Positions 44,783 through 56,059 of a stretch of DNA of 64,000 nucleotides are shown in pieces. The stretch is from Atherinomorus stipes (Eukaryota > Chordata > Actinopteri > Atheriniformes > Atherinidae), in the NCBI GenBank assembly GCA_023101725.1, contig JALJCO010010480.1:153501-217500 (forward strand), read 5' to 3'. Each line of letters begins with the position of its first letter. Position 1 is the stretch's first letter. Made by a program: the position numbers and the translations under genes. The notes beneath the pieces are model-generated. The model saw only the letters and a program-made list of their open reading frames with translations. It was not told where the DNA came from and made no database searches.

Positions 44783-45906
44783 AGGGACATTGTGTAACTC
44801 GCTAGGGACAAGCAGCTCCCTCGTACTTTTCATGCTGCGTTCGTGTGAAACCGGGCAGACGGATGACAGGCGCTGCATGTAAAGTCATTAACAGCCTCTG
44901 TGTGAAGACGTGGTCTGTCAGTTACAGTGACTTCAGTCCACATCTGATATGTTGTCATGGCGTTGTCGTATTGTTTTCCCTGACCCATGTTTTACCGTCT
45001 TTCTCTCGGCTTTTGTGATTAAAATGACATCTGGTTTATTACTGACGGCCGTCTGCCCGACTGCATGTGAACGCAGCATCACACACTCAGAAACAGAGGT
45101 ACGAGACAGGAACATTTCTGTACCTGTCGGTACAGTTTTTACAAATGTTCTCTCAAAAGTACAATATTGGTCTTTATGAGGCCAGAAGTACCTATATACT
45201 ATGAAAAAGGGTTCAAAGTAATAGAAAGTACACATTTGTACCATTTCAACCCTAAGGGTACCTGCAGCATTGAAAAATGTGTGTAGCTTGTACAATAACT
45301 ATAAATAGCAGTACTTCTAAACAGTAGTATAATTATAGTTACTATATTATGAATTTCGTAATAATCATAGTAATAATTATATATGTGTTTGGCCCAATAT
45401 TTATATAATAATTATTCATTTATCATTAGCATCTTTGATTGTTGTCATAATCTCTATTTTATTGACTTTTATTCATCATCTTTAATTGGTTTAATTGTAC
45501 TTTATTAACTCATACAGCTTGATAAGGTACAAAAATGGACCATGAAGGTACAGAAATGTCTTTCAGAAAGGAACCCCCCCAGCGATAAGCTTTGTACCCT
45601 TTTAAGTACTGCACTACCGTGACTTTTCAAAAACATTACCTTGAACTGAGACGACAACTCCGGTGTCTCCGGTGAGTTTCCGTGGTTTCCTGCTGTCACG
45701 CTTCTGCTGAACGTAAAAACATGGCGATACGACATGGCAGCCACTAACGAACCGACTCGTTCGACATGATACGAACGGCAAATTCAGAGTTTAGAGGAGC
45801 ACTTCAGTTTGTTGATGGGAGTGATTACTGATTAATTAAAAAACACTTTTGAAAGAAATAATCAATTTTTGTGAATAGATAACAGGAGAACTTACACAAT
45901 ATCCCT
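44783..45906. mobile_element. T2/Kolobok-like TTAA element with nested repeat B
   Basis: TTAA flanks at 44779-44782 and 45907-45910. Ends are agggacattgtgtaa and its inverse ttacacaatatccct. The interior contains copy 2 of repeat B (see separate entry), so it is a composite. No transposase. Confidence 0.75.
45095..45605 (+). repeat. Dispersed repeat B, copy 2
   Basis: The matching part begins near 45215 (agtacacatttgtaccattt) and ends near ctttgtaccctttt. The left extension has inverted ggtacgagacaggaacattt and ctgtacctgtcggtacag. It matches 3811-4195, including internal words. Confidence 0.75.
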
Positions 45907-45910
45907 TTAA

Positions 45911-48900
45911 TGCAGTCATCTTGAGAATTATTTGAAAAATGATTGAATTTCTTTTGGAAATGGACGTGAGACTAGGTTAAAATTTGTGCAACTTTTCTAT
46001 CTGGAGGCGAGGTTGAGAAAAAGGAGAAATAAGCTCATTTAGCTCTCACCTGGATCTCACATCTGTCTAGAAGAAGTAAATGAGACCTTTATGAGATCTC
46101 CTTGCCAAAACTATTTTCCTCTGGGATGCGCCATTTTAAGCTGGTTGGCATCATGGATACACGTAAAATATAGTGTCAGATTAATGAGTGTTCATCAAAA
46201 TTTACCGTGTTTTTGCGGCTGGGAATAACATCCAGTTTTCTCTGCGGTGACAGCATCACTCCTCTGCTCTCTGACTGGCCAGTATCCTCCCCCATACGAA
46301 CATCAGTGGACAGAAAACAGCACGGTCAACTTTGTCTCAGACATTTGTGATCTTCTCATTCACCTTTTACCACATTAAAGTTTTCCTCTGATGTTCCAAC
46401 AACCAGGAATGTGACAGTCCTTCCAGATTTCCTCCATGTTGTTCAGAAAATAGTCCGATTCTCATCTGTTCTAATTGCACATGTACAGAAAGGCTCCCTA
46501 AGCAATGGCAGACGGTTTACAATGACTGAAAGACATGCTAATTCCAGACTGGGTTTCTCCAGGATGCAGGTGTTATTTTAACTGATTAAATTTTGTGACT
46601 GGGCTGCAGCAGCTCGCGTTCTGTAAAAGGAAAAGCAGCCTTGATCCAGAGTCAGACCTCACACCACAATTATGCACATGAAGAATGAATTGATCGCAAA
46701 CAAGCTTGTTTACATGTCCCTACTACTGGGTTGATCAGTCAAGTAGCACTTCTCTATTTCCAAAATGACTGTTGAGCCTTTCTCCCTCTTTGATAACTTG
46801 TAGCCTATTTAATTATCCAAAATTTCCAGTAGTTTGATCAATGTAGTTACAGGTTATGGACAGCTCATCCATACTTCTCTCCAAACAGACGCAGTTGATG
46901 TAGAAATATTATCAAGATTTCTGTTCTCACCTGGTACATATGCAATATTTCATAAGTCTGCTCCTTGCCCACTGAGCATTTTTTGGTCTAAAACATGTCT
47001 AATAGATGTCTAATGGTCCTTACACGTCTCGGCTAAAATTGGTCTACCACTGGTCTAAAAATGAAAGTTTTTTAGCTGTCTAAGCTTAGACTAGATCTAA
47101 ACAACACTGTACATTAATCAGTAACTGGCCAAATATTTTAATCCAACATTCGGCCATCATTTACACAGCCTACAGTTGTTTTTTAATTCAATATTTAATA
47201 ATAATGGATTGAATTATAATGTCTATATTTGGGCTAAAATAGAGACCAATTACAGTCGGGTGTATTTCGGTCTAAACTTAGACAAGACATCTAATAGACA
47301 TCTTTGACTCTGGAATCTTTGACGTAGAAACACAACGGGCTTGCCATTTTATTTTTATTGCTTCCAGATGACTGATTTCAGATCAAGGAAAAGGGCTGCT
47401 AATGGTGATATTAAGCATAAAAAAAACTGAGGCTTAAGTTAACCTGTCCTTGGCAAAAATATCAATATCTTCTCTGAATGATGAAAGGAAACAGTTTGTT
47501 CTCGCAGTGTAGCGCTATTTAGATCTGAAATTGTAAAAGTGATAGGAAAAATGTCATCCAGCAACATTTGATTTCTTTATTTTCGACGTTTTGAGGCTAC
47601 ATTTAGCTGCAAATGCTAGCAAGGGTTGCTGGAGCTAAACTTACCCAGTACCACCATACTATGTCAGAAAAGAGCTACAAAATTAGCTTAAAGAATGATA
47701 TGTACTGTATATCCACGACCGCATGAGTATTTTTAAGCTAAAGAAAAACTGAGGATGAAGCTAACCAGTCCTTTGTGAAAGGTCAAACTCTTCATCAACT
47801 GACAGGAAACAGTCTGTTTATGCTTTGAGGAAAAAGCTAGTTAGACCTGGAACAGTAACAGAGTTAAGGAATAAATCTCTGGTGGTACCATTTACTTCAT
47901 TATAGTGTTTGAGCCTATAGGTAGTGGCAGAAGTTATGTTAGGTTATGCTAGCAGCTGTTTCTCAAATCCATCAAATGGCAGAACAGAGCTACTGTCATC
48001 AGCTTAAACTCTGCTAGCTACTTTTAAATGCTACAAAGTAGATGAGCAAAACCCTGTTAGCTTAATAATTAGCTGCTTGGCCTGGACCGATGCTACTCAC
48101 TAGTGCCAACAGCTATATGATTAGCTAGGCAAGCTAGTTAGCTAATTTCTTGCGACTGCAGTTTTAGAAATACTGAAATCTTTTGAGTTTATGAAGAAAT
48201 CTAAAACTGGCTAATTTACAGCTGCTACACTTTGAAGAGTGTAGAAGGGGGGATTCCTGTCATTCCTGCCCTCATGAACTCACGCTGATGTTACAGAACA
48301 CTGCATATTACTGTCATTTCTCAGTAACGAGTGGATGACAGTCAGGAGAGTGGTGACTCTGTGCATCCCTCAGTGTTTACGCTATTTTTACGTTCTGCTC
48401 CAGCCCTGTCAGAGACTGAGGACACGACACTCGTCCACTGAACGAAGCTTTCCTTCAGCTCGGGGAGAAAAGTGCGGGATGACGACACTCCCTCCTGTTC
48501 CCGCTCTCCTCATTGATCATTACTATGTGCCATATTTTATCTTGTGACACGGTCGAGACAGAAACTTTGGTGAAAGCTTCTAATAATGATGAAGTTGGTA
48601 CAGTTTTTTCTTCCTTTTCATTTGTGACTCATGTTGTGTAAAGAAGAATCTTTGTTGAACAAAAGTCAAAGGCTACTAGTGTTACTAGAGTGCTGATGCT
48701 GCAATCTGTTACTATGTGGATGTATGAATATGTATGTGAGAAATAAGAATAATTTGATCAACTGTTACAGGTACTTTATATAAAAAATATTTACAAGTAT
48801 TGTGTTGTTTGTTCAATTTCAGTACATGGGACTTTTTTTTCTGTGGTCACAGCCTTTAGTCTGACCACAGGGCGGCAGCAGAGGGTCATCAGAGTTTTGA

Positions 48901-49946
48901 GGTCCTAATGCAGGGGCCCAAGTTTTCACTCCAGGGTCCATTCATATTTAACACTGTATCAGTGTAATGATCTCATTTTAGGTTTATTTATTTAATAACT
49001 AAAGCAAATCCAGCTGCCTTTAACAGACTGAACCTGTAAAATGTGGCTGATAAACATGGAAAACATCATATAAAAATATATTCTGAGATGGTCACAAACA
49101 CATTTATATCACACGTATAATTCATGGAATAAAATCAGACTCCTACAAGAACAAATCAGAATTAGGCTATAAACACAAAATCTACAACATTTTACTACAA
49201 AAAAAGGAACAACAGAAAAAACTGATGGAAACTGATTTAAAAAAAGAGACAAAATGGTGCAGTAACAGATCACATTGAAAATAAAAAGCTCAATTAAAAA
49301 ATCTGTAAAAACCTGGATTTTATTTGTTTAGACAGGCCATTAAAACACAAAATTTCATTCAACAATTTATTCATTTTAAAAACGTCCAAATGACATTTTC
49401 TGCATCAACAGCTGATTTTCTCTCTTTTTTTTCCCCACAAACCACCCCTTAAAAATTCACCGCTGGCCCTTTAAGATGCCTCCTGCTGTTTCCGACACGC
49501 CCACTTCCCTCATCACAACAGTCTCATGCTCTGGTGGGGCGAAGGTGAGCAAGGGAGGGGGAGGAGCTTCACGGTATGGGAGGGGCTCAGCAGCTGTTCT
49601 GGCAGCCATGTTGGTTTCCAAAGGAGATTCAGGGATTTCTGTGTAAATGAGTCAAAGTAACCCATGGGGCATGTTTTATGGGGAGGGAATGATATAACAT
49701 AACAAAAATCTCAAAAAAGTAAATTATGCATGTTACCCCCCCTTAATAAATCGGAGTGCATTTTTGCCTCCTTAGGGGCGGTTTGGGACCATTTTTATCT
49801 TCATTATTTCATTTTAATTCTTCTTTACAAGGTTAGCTACAGGCTAGCGGCTAGCTGAGTGTCTTCTTCTGCTTGTTTGTTGAACTCTGACAAATTAGCG
49901 CCACCAGGTGGGGGGAGGCTTTTTTTTTTTTTTTTTTTTTTTTTAG
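45911..49946. other. No gene recognised; one inverted-end repeat near 46975-47310
   Basis: Four kilobases without a coding signature. Within it, ggtctaaaacatgtctaata and agatgtctaatgg (about 46985-47013) and their inverse, ctaatagacatctttg (about 47290-47306), bound a MITE-like element. The rest (47340-48600) is AT-rich with many gctagc/ttagct words. The segment 49785-49870 is related to repeat C. Confidence 0.4.
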
Positions 49947-49954
49947 CTCTAGAG

Positions 49955-50169
49955 CAGTGATTCCCAACCCTGGTCTTCAAGGCACACTATCCTGAAGACT
50001 TTCCATTGTTGCCCTGCTAGGACACAGCTGATTCAAATTAAATGGGTCTCCGAGGAGCGCTGCACCAGTCTGCTGCTGACCCATTAATGTGAGTCAGCTG
50101 TGTTTCAACAGGGAAACATGGAAAGTCTTCAGGATAGTGTGCCTTGAGGACCAGAGTTGGGAATCACTG
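49955..50169. mobile_element. hAT MITE, 215 bp, perfect target duplication
   Basis: Ends cagtgattcccaaccctgg and ccagagttgggaatcactg are inverted. The 8-bp duplication ctctagag is perfect (49947-49954, 50170-50177). It is a different subfamily from the copies at 12972 and 50642. Confidence 0.95.
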
Positions 50170-50499
50170 CTCTAGAGGACGGCAGGTTGGGAAAAACGTG
50201 GTTGTGTCCGGTGGGAGTTTATTTGTGTACTGGACGATGAATCGACTCCAGAAGTGGTTGGATTTTATCTTCAGGAGCAGAAAAAGCCCCAACTTTGTGT
50301 GTGAACTTCACTCCTGACAACTTCATGAATCTCGGGCAGTAAAGTGCTTTTTCTCGGGGATTACTTCTGAAACCTGACGCAGTTCCACCATAAAAACTCC
50401 TCACGGACAGACAACAGCACCGGTGAGAGAAAACGTCTCCCAGCTCAATGCTAACTGTTAGCCTATGACTTGTTAGCTAATTTACTTTTTTGTCAGGGT

Positions 50500-50544
50500 C
50501 TCTGTGGTACTTCTGTGGTACTTCTGTGGTACTTCTGTGGTACT
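50500..50544 (+). repeat. Four tandem copies of an 11-bp unit
   Basis: ttctgtggtac repeated four times. Confidence 0.95.
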
Positions 50545-50641
50545 GCGTGTACTTCAACTCAAAATCAGACTCTGGGTCGAGCATACAGCTCCATAACAGG
50601 CTGCTCCGTTTCATTCCGTCGATCGGAGTCCGATCGTCCAT

Positions 50642-50854
50642 CAATGTTTCTCAGCCCTGGTCCTCAGGGACCCCCGCCCTGCATGTATTCCAGGTTTCCA
50701 ACTCCACCACACCTGATTCAGATCAACTCAACCGCTCATCAAGTTCTTTGCAAGCTGCTAACGAGCCTGTCATCTGAGTCAGGTGTGTTAAAGGAGGAAC
50801 ATCTTTGAAACCAGCAGGGCGGGGGTCCTTGAGGACCAGGATTGGGACACACTG
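50642..50854. mobile_element. hAT MITE, second copy of the 12972 family
   Basis: Shares the interior caggtttccaactccaccac, acacctgattcagatcaact and catctgagtcaggtgtgtt with 12972-13184. The terminal bases are diverged, and the 8-bp flanks match poorly, so it is older. Confidence 0.9.
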
Positions 50855-51022
50855 TTGTAATGGAGAAAGCTCTATCCCCTTTTAGCTTTCGCCGTGTCCT
50901 CGGCACCTCTAGGAGCAGCAGGTCAGCTGACCTAAGAGACCGGGTGGGGGAGGGAAGGTGTCAGAGCTCTGAGAGGTAGGAAGGGGCATTTAAAGATTTA
51001 AAAACACACAAAAGAATCTTAA

Positions 51023-51521
51023 AGGCAAATGCCACCCCTGGGTAAAATTTATCCTCCCCCCACAGTCCCCTGAGTTGGAAAAAGTGGGCAGAAGCGTTTT
51101 CTAGCCGACCCAGTTATTCTCTGAATCTGACTTTTTTACAGCAGCACTGACTTTAGCTTAGCTTAGCTTAGCTTAGCTTAGCTTAGTTGCTGTAAAGTGA
51201 ACTCATGACCTGCACATTCTGATCGAGTACAAACGAGAAGCCGATTTCACATCAATGCTTGAATGCTACCTAGTCTGTCCTTTGATGTGAAATCGGCTTC
51301 TCGTTTGTACTCGATCAGAATGTGCGGGTCACGAAACGTAATTGGAAAAAATCTCTAGTTAATTAGTTCACTTTTGCCAGTTGGAACCACTAGATTGGAA
51401 CAACCAGGTTACAGCTAAGCTAAAGTCAGAGCTGCCAGATTCAGAGAATGACTGGGTCAGTTAGAAAACTCAGGGGACTGCGGGGGGAGGCTCAGTTTCA
51501 CCCAGGGGGGGCATATGCCTT
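51023..51521. mobile_element. TTAA-flanked long-inverted-repeat element
   Basis: TTAA at 51019-51022 and 51522-51525. The arms pair along most of their length: outer aggcaaatgccacccctggg with cccagggggggcatatgcc, middle gaatctgac/gtcagagctgccagattc, and inner an approximately 45-base near-perfect stem (51206-51252 with 51281-51332; gagaagccgatttcacatca pairs with tgatgtgaaatcggcttctc). A gcttagcttagctta run lies at 51155-51185. No ORF. Confidence 0.85.
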
Positions 51522-52535
51522 TTAAAATGAATCCTAAAAACAGGCACCCAGTGTAATGAAGCTAGAACTGGAGATATGTGCTCTCTCCTTGGAGTACCAG
51601 TCAGCACGGGACAAATGTTTTTGGGGTACACTAGTCAAGAGAGCATTACAATAATCGAGCTTTATAATAAAAATATGTATCATCATTATTTCAAAGTCAT
51701 GTCTTGTTAAGATAAAGATAAAAAACAGTTTGGACGCTGTCCTGCCTCTATGAGAAATGCCATGATTGATCAATTGCCTGCATTTCATCCACCCCTCTAC
51801 CTTCTCCCCTCCCTCTCACCTGCCTTCCTCCATCCATTTTGACAGCAGGAGCTTAGGTGATTCATACTGACGTAGATGGTTTCTGTTACCAAAGCTAAAA
51901 CAATTAAGTCTGGATGCTTAAATGACATATGATTTACTGTTTTGCAAATGGGACAACGTGTCAATGCAATGAGGAAGTGTTGACACGTTTCTGTCTCCTG
52001 CTCTGCTGAGATGGCGATGATGAAAACACAGCATCAATAAAAACTGCAAATAACACAAAAACTGGTGTAAAGTGACTGATGCGTCCAAACCTTTTCATAG
52101 ATCATGTGTCAGCATATCTGTGACACCAAATACATTATCTGAAATGGAAATGCTGAGTTCAGGGGCAGCCTTTTATTCCTTCAAAAAGAAGGAACCAGGG
52201 AGACAAACAGGACAAGAAAGAGCCACATCTGGAGGTGATGCTGGCTGAAGACTGACGCTCTGAGTCAGGCTGAGTCATCACTGCGTTTAACTGACTCAGA
52301 CCTGAAGTTTCAGCTCAGCTGTTTTACTCCGTATGTGTCAGCAGTCAGCCGCCTGCATGGATGAAAACCTAAAAGCAGATGGCAATGACAACTCATTTAG
52401 AAAACTGTATTCTGTAGTCCGGATCGGTTCTGTGGGCAGAGAGTGAACATTAGTTGGATCCAAGGCCAGCAGGAACAGAAGAACTGATTTTGTGGCGTGA
52501 GCTTACTGATCTCCTGGAGGGTTCCAATAGCAGGG

Positions 52536-52565
52536 GGGTGGGGGGGGGGGGGGGGGGGGGGGGGG
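52536..52565. repeat. Poly(G) run
   Basis: About 29 bases of G with one T. Assembly length here is unreliable. Confidence 0.9.
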
Positions 52566-52678
52566 AAAGAAGGCTGTGATGTGGATGCTCCAGATAAGTG
52601 GAGGGACGAGCAGGCATGCGAGGATCACTGAGGCAGAAAGACAGTCTGGCGAAGACTGGAGCTCCTGCAGGTGCTTAA

Positions 52679-53593
52679 AGGAACATTCCACCCACAGAAT
52701 GATGTAACTTTATCTTCCACTTCCCCTCATGGTGAGAAAGACTCTGGAGCACTTTTTTAATATCTCAAATGCAGCCGGCGATCAGGAAGGCTTCTCGTTT
52801 CCTCCCAACTTTCATATTATGGAGTTTGTCGGGGTCCGAGCCAAAAAGGTCCATAAAAGTCCACAAAAACCTGTCAATATTCCTCCATACTGCTCGTCCA
52901 ATGTAATGAGTGGGTAGCGTCCAGAATTTACTGGAAACCACATCATTTAGTAGATTTTAGAGCCTGAACAGTACTACATCTTACTTCCGTGAAGCACGCA
53001 TAAGTCCATTCACAAAACTACGGAAGCCTCGGTGTTCAGAGCCTACTCTGCCGATAATACAAGTGTAGAAGAAGAAATTGCTGTTTACATTGTGCTAAGA
53101 GCGACAGAGCTGCAGACAAACCGGGACAAACACAAGAGGGTCCAAGAGGAGTTGATATTGATTTAAAATGAAGAAAGAAAGAAAAAGAGAACGTGCGATC
53201 TCGTCTGCCGCGGCTTCCGTAGTTTCGTGAACGCGCATCGGCGTGCTCGCAGGAGATGTGATGTAGTACTGATGTAGTACTGATGTAGTACTGTTTAGGC
53301 TCTAAAAATCTACTAAATGATGGTTTCCAGTAAATTCTGGACGCTACCCACTCAGGACACTTGGACTACATTGGACGAGCAGTTTGGAGGAATATTGACA
53401 AGTTTTTGTGGACTTTTATGGACCTTTTTGGTTCGGTTCCTGGTGAACTCCATTATATGACATTTGGGGGGAAACAAGAAGCCTTCCTGATCACCGGCTG
53501 CATTTGAGATATTAAAAAAGTGCTCCAGAGTCTTTCTCACCATGAGGGGAAGTGGAAAATAAAGTTACATCATTCTGTGGGTGGAATGTTCCT
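52679..53593. mobile_element. Fold-back element family F, complete copy 3, TTAA-flanked
   Basis: TTAA at 52675-52678 and 53594-53597. Two arms of roughly 400 bp are inverted copies of each other: aggaacattccacccacaga at the left end pairs with tctgtgggtggaatgttcct at the right end, and the pairing continues through ctctggagcacttttttaat/attaaaaaagtgctccagag and to the central ctaagagcgacag region. The outer TTAAAGGAA fits the T2/Kolobok TTAAAGGRR pattern. Both short minus and plus ORFs (62-63 codons) are the same arm sequence read twice. Confidence 0.9.
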
Positions 53594-53746
53594 TTAAATA
53601 GTCAGCAGCAGCAACACGAGCCGATTGATTGCAGGTGTGGAATGGAATCGCTCCAGTCTCCGCCCAACACTTCCTGGAAGTCGGCCCACTCCACCTAAAA
53701 CTCAAACCCCCCCAGAGAGCGCGACAGGAGGTGTGTCTCATGTTGA

Positions 53747-53783
53747 AGTGTGCGGACTACGTAGGCTTCGTAGTCCGCACACT
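53747..53783. repeat. Perfect 15-bp hairpin
   Basis: agtgtgcggactacg (53747-53761) pairs exactly with cgtagtccgcacact (53769-53783) over a 7-base loop. It has no T run for termination and is not obviously part of a larger element. Confidence 0.85.
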
Positions 53784-53789
53784 CAGAAG

Positions 53790-54713
53790 CAGCCTCCTGA
53801 AACAGTAGCTGCTGAAATGGGACATCCTAGCAGACGAGAATTGCCCATAGTGCTCCACTCTTGTTGCCTAGCAACTGCAGACTCCACAGCTGTCTGGTTA
53901 CGGCTTTCTTTCCGCTTATTCCTTCAGCTACGTTGTTAGAAAAAAAAGAAAGAACTAATATGGAAAACATTTTATTCCTTTTCATTTATCTGTCGTTACC
54001 TGAACGTGGACACCCCATTAACCCCTCGTTAACCCATGAATAATATCAAAGAAAGTGGATATTCTGAGGCAAAAACTTTTTCTTTCTTTCTTTCTTTCAT
54101 GCTTGCCCGCATATTTTTTAAAATTATCTCTTTTCTTACCAGTAAACAGGTCATTTAACACTTAAAAAACCACATAAATAACCAAATATTACACCTGTAT
54201 CTCTGCAGCTTCCCTCCATCTTCTGCAGGATGAAACTAAATACCTACCTTTGCCTGTTTTATTGATTTTTACAATATTTCTCATCACTTAAAAAAAGTCA
54301 AGTAGAATTGTAAAAAAAGATCTGTTAAAAAAGTCTCCTATCCTTCTGTTTTCATTTTTCCCTTTCTGTAAGCCAGTCATGATGATTAACTTTGAGACTC
54401 CGGGTTAAGCCCAGGTTGTCCTTAAAGGCAGGAGACGCCCCTGCAGACGGCCCCCACGAAGGAAGCACTGCGTCCTGGCTTTGGGAATGACTAAAGCCTG
54501 CTGCCAGAGGACCGCGAGGGCTCAGAGGGTCAAAGCAGCTCTGAGAGATCAGAAGGTCCAAGACCAGTAAGACGTTTAAAAACCATTAAAAGATCTTCCA
54601 ATCCCGTTACAGTGAGCTGGTTCTGCAAACTTTAACCAGAGTGGAACGTTCTGGTGTTTTACACGCTGCAGTGCAGCTGCAGGCCAGCAGGAGTCAGGAG
54701 CCCCGCAGGGCGC
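53790..54713. other. No gene recognised
   Basis: A (TTTC)n run at about 54077-54098. Otherwise anonymous sequence with no coding sign. Confidence 0.4.
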
Positions 54714-55710
54714 TGTCCGTGGTTCTGTCCCCGCTGTCCGTGGTGCTGTCCGTGGTTCTGTCCCCGCTGTCCGTGGTGCTGTCCGTGGTGCTGTCCCCGC
54801 TGTCCGTGGTTCTGTCCCTGCTGTCCGTGGTTCTGTCCGTGGTTCTGTCCCTGCTGTCCGTGGTTCTGTCCCTGCTGTCCGTGGTTCTGTCCCTGCTGTC
54901 CGTGGTTCTGTCCCTGCTGTCCGTGGTGCTGTCCCTGCTGTCCGTGGTTCTGTCCCTGCTGTCCGTGGTTCTGTCCCTGCTGTCCGTGGTGCTGTCCGTG
55001 GTTCTGTCCCTGCTGTCCGTGGTTCTGTCCCCGCTGTCCGTGGTTCTGTCCGTGGTTCTGTCCGTGGTTCTGTCCGTGGTTCTGTCCCTGCTGTCCGTGG
55101 TTCTGTCCGTGGTGCTGTCCGTGGTGCTGTCCGTGGTTCTGTCCCTGCTGCTGTCCGTGGTGCTGTCCGTGGTTCTGTCCCTGCTGTCCGTGGTGCTGTC
55201 CCTGCTGTCCATGGTGCTGTCCGTGGTTCTGTCCCTGCTGTCCATGGTTCTGTCCGTGGTTCTGTCCCTGCTGTCCATGGTGCTGTCCGTGGTTCTGTCC
55301 CTGGTTCTGTCCCTGCTGTCCGTGGTGCTGTCCGTGGTGCTGTCCCTGCTGTCCGTGGTTCTGTCCCTGCTGTCCGTGGTGCTGTCCCTGCTGTCCGTGG
55401 TGCTGTCCCTGCTGTCCGTGGTTCTGTCCCTGCTGTCCGTGGTGCTGTCCGTGGTGCTGTCCCTGCTGTCCGTGGTTCTGTCCCTGCTGTCCGTGGTTCT
55501 GTCCCTGCTGTCCGTGGTGCTGTCCCTGCTGTCCGTGGTGCTGTCCGTGGTTCTGTCCCTGCTGTCCGTGGTTCTGTCCCTGCTGTCCGTGGTGCTGTCC
55601 GTGGTTCTGTCCGTGGTGCTGTCCGTGGTTCTGTCCCTGCTGTCCGTGGTTCTGTCCCTGCTGTCCGTGGTGCTGTCCGTGGTTCTGTCCCTGCTGTCCG
55701 TGGTGCTGAC
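54714..55710. repeat. Approximately 1-kb minisatellite of 12- and 21-bp units
   Basis: Built only from ctgtccgtggtt/gctgtccctg words: a 12-bp unit (ctgtccgtggtt) and a 21-bp unit with an added ctgtccctg. Both lengths are multiples of three and neither has a stop, so four long frames stay open (about 340-378 codons) on both strands. Translations (SVVLSLL on plus, AGTEPRT on minus) are purely repetitive and lack any host domain or splice context. Confidence 0.97.
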
Positions 55711-55889
55711 ACGCACTGACTGAACCTCCAGAGATAAAACTGATGTTTTCTAAGCTGCGTTCACTGACCGTCCGGATTTATCATCTCACACGAAAACAGG
55801 AGCTGTTGAGTTGAATACAGGCTACATGATGGCAGCCTTGCCCACTTCCACTGAACTGTCACGTGACGTTGTAGCAGATAACGGAGAAG

Positions 55890-56056
55890 AACCCCCCCCC
55901 TACGCTGGACGCTTCCGCCTCAGCCAGCCAATCAGCGCCGGATGCGCTGCAGCTTATAAGCCATCTGCTGAGGAGTCGCGCGCCCACCGTCCCCGCGTCC
56001 CGTGAATCATTGAAGCCTCATCGCTGATCTCCTGCAACCGTGAAGATGGCGACCCG
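55890..56056 (+). promoter_or_regulatory. CpG-rich promoter with CCAAT and TATA-like box, candidate first exon
   Basis: Contains ccagccaatcagcg (about 55926-55939), cttataagc (about 55953-55961), and then a short leader to an ATG at 56046 in a good context (gaagATGGC). The frame reads Met-Ala-Thr-Arg and meets gggtaagac, a GTAAGA donor at 56058. CpG density stays high to about 56720. This looks like the start of a plus-strand gene whose other exons are downstream or outside the window. I cannot identify it from four residues. Confidence 0.5.
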
Positions 56057-56059
56057 GGT

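Noticed and set aside
50642..50854. A target duplication for this hAT MITE
   Set aside because: The flanking 8-mers tcgtccat and ttgtaatg agree at only half the positions, so no duplication is claimed.
54576..55723. Long open frames of 340-378 codons on both strands
   Set aside because: They coincide exactly with a 12/21-bp minisatellite whose units are multiples of three and stop-free. Translations are pure repeat.
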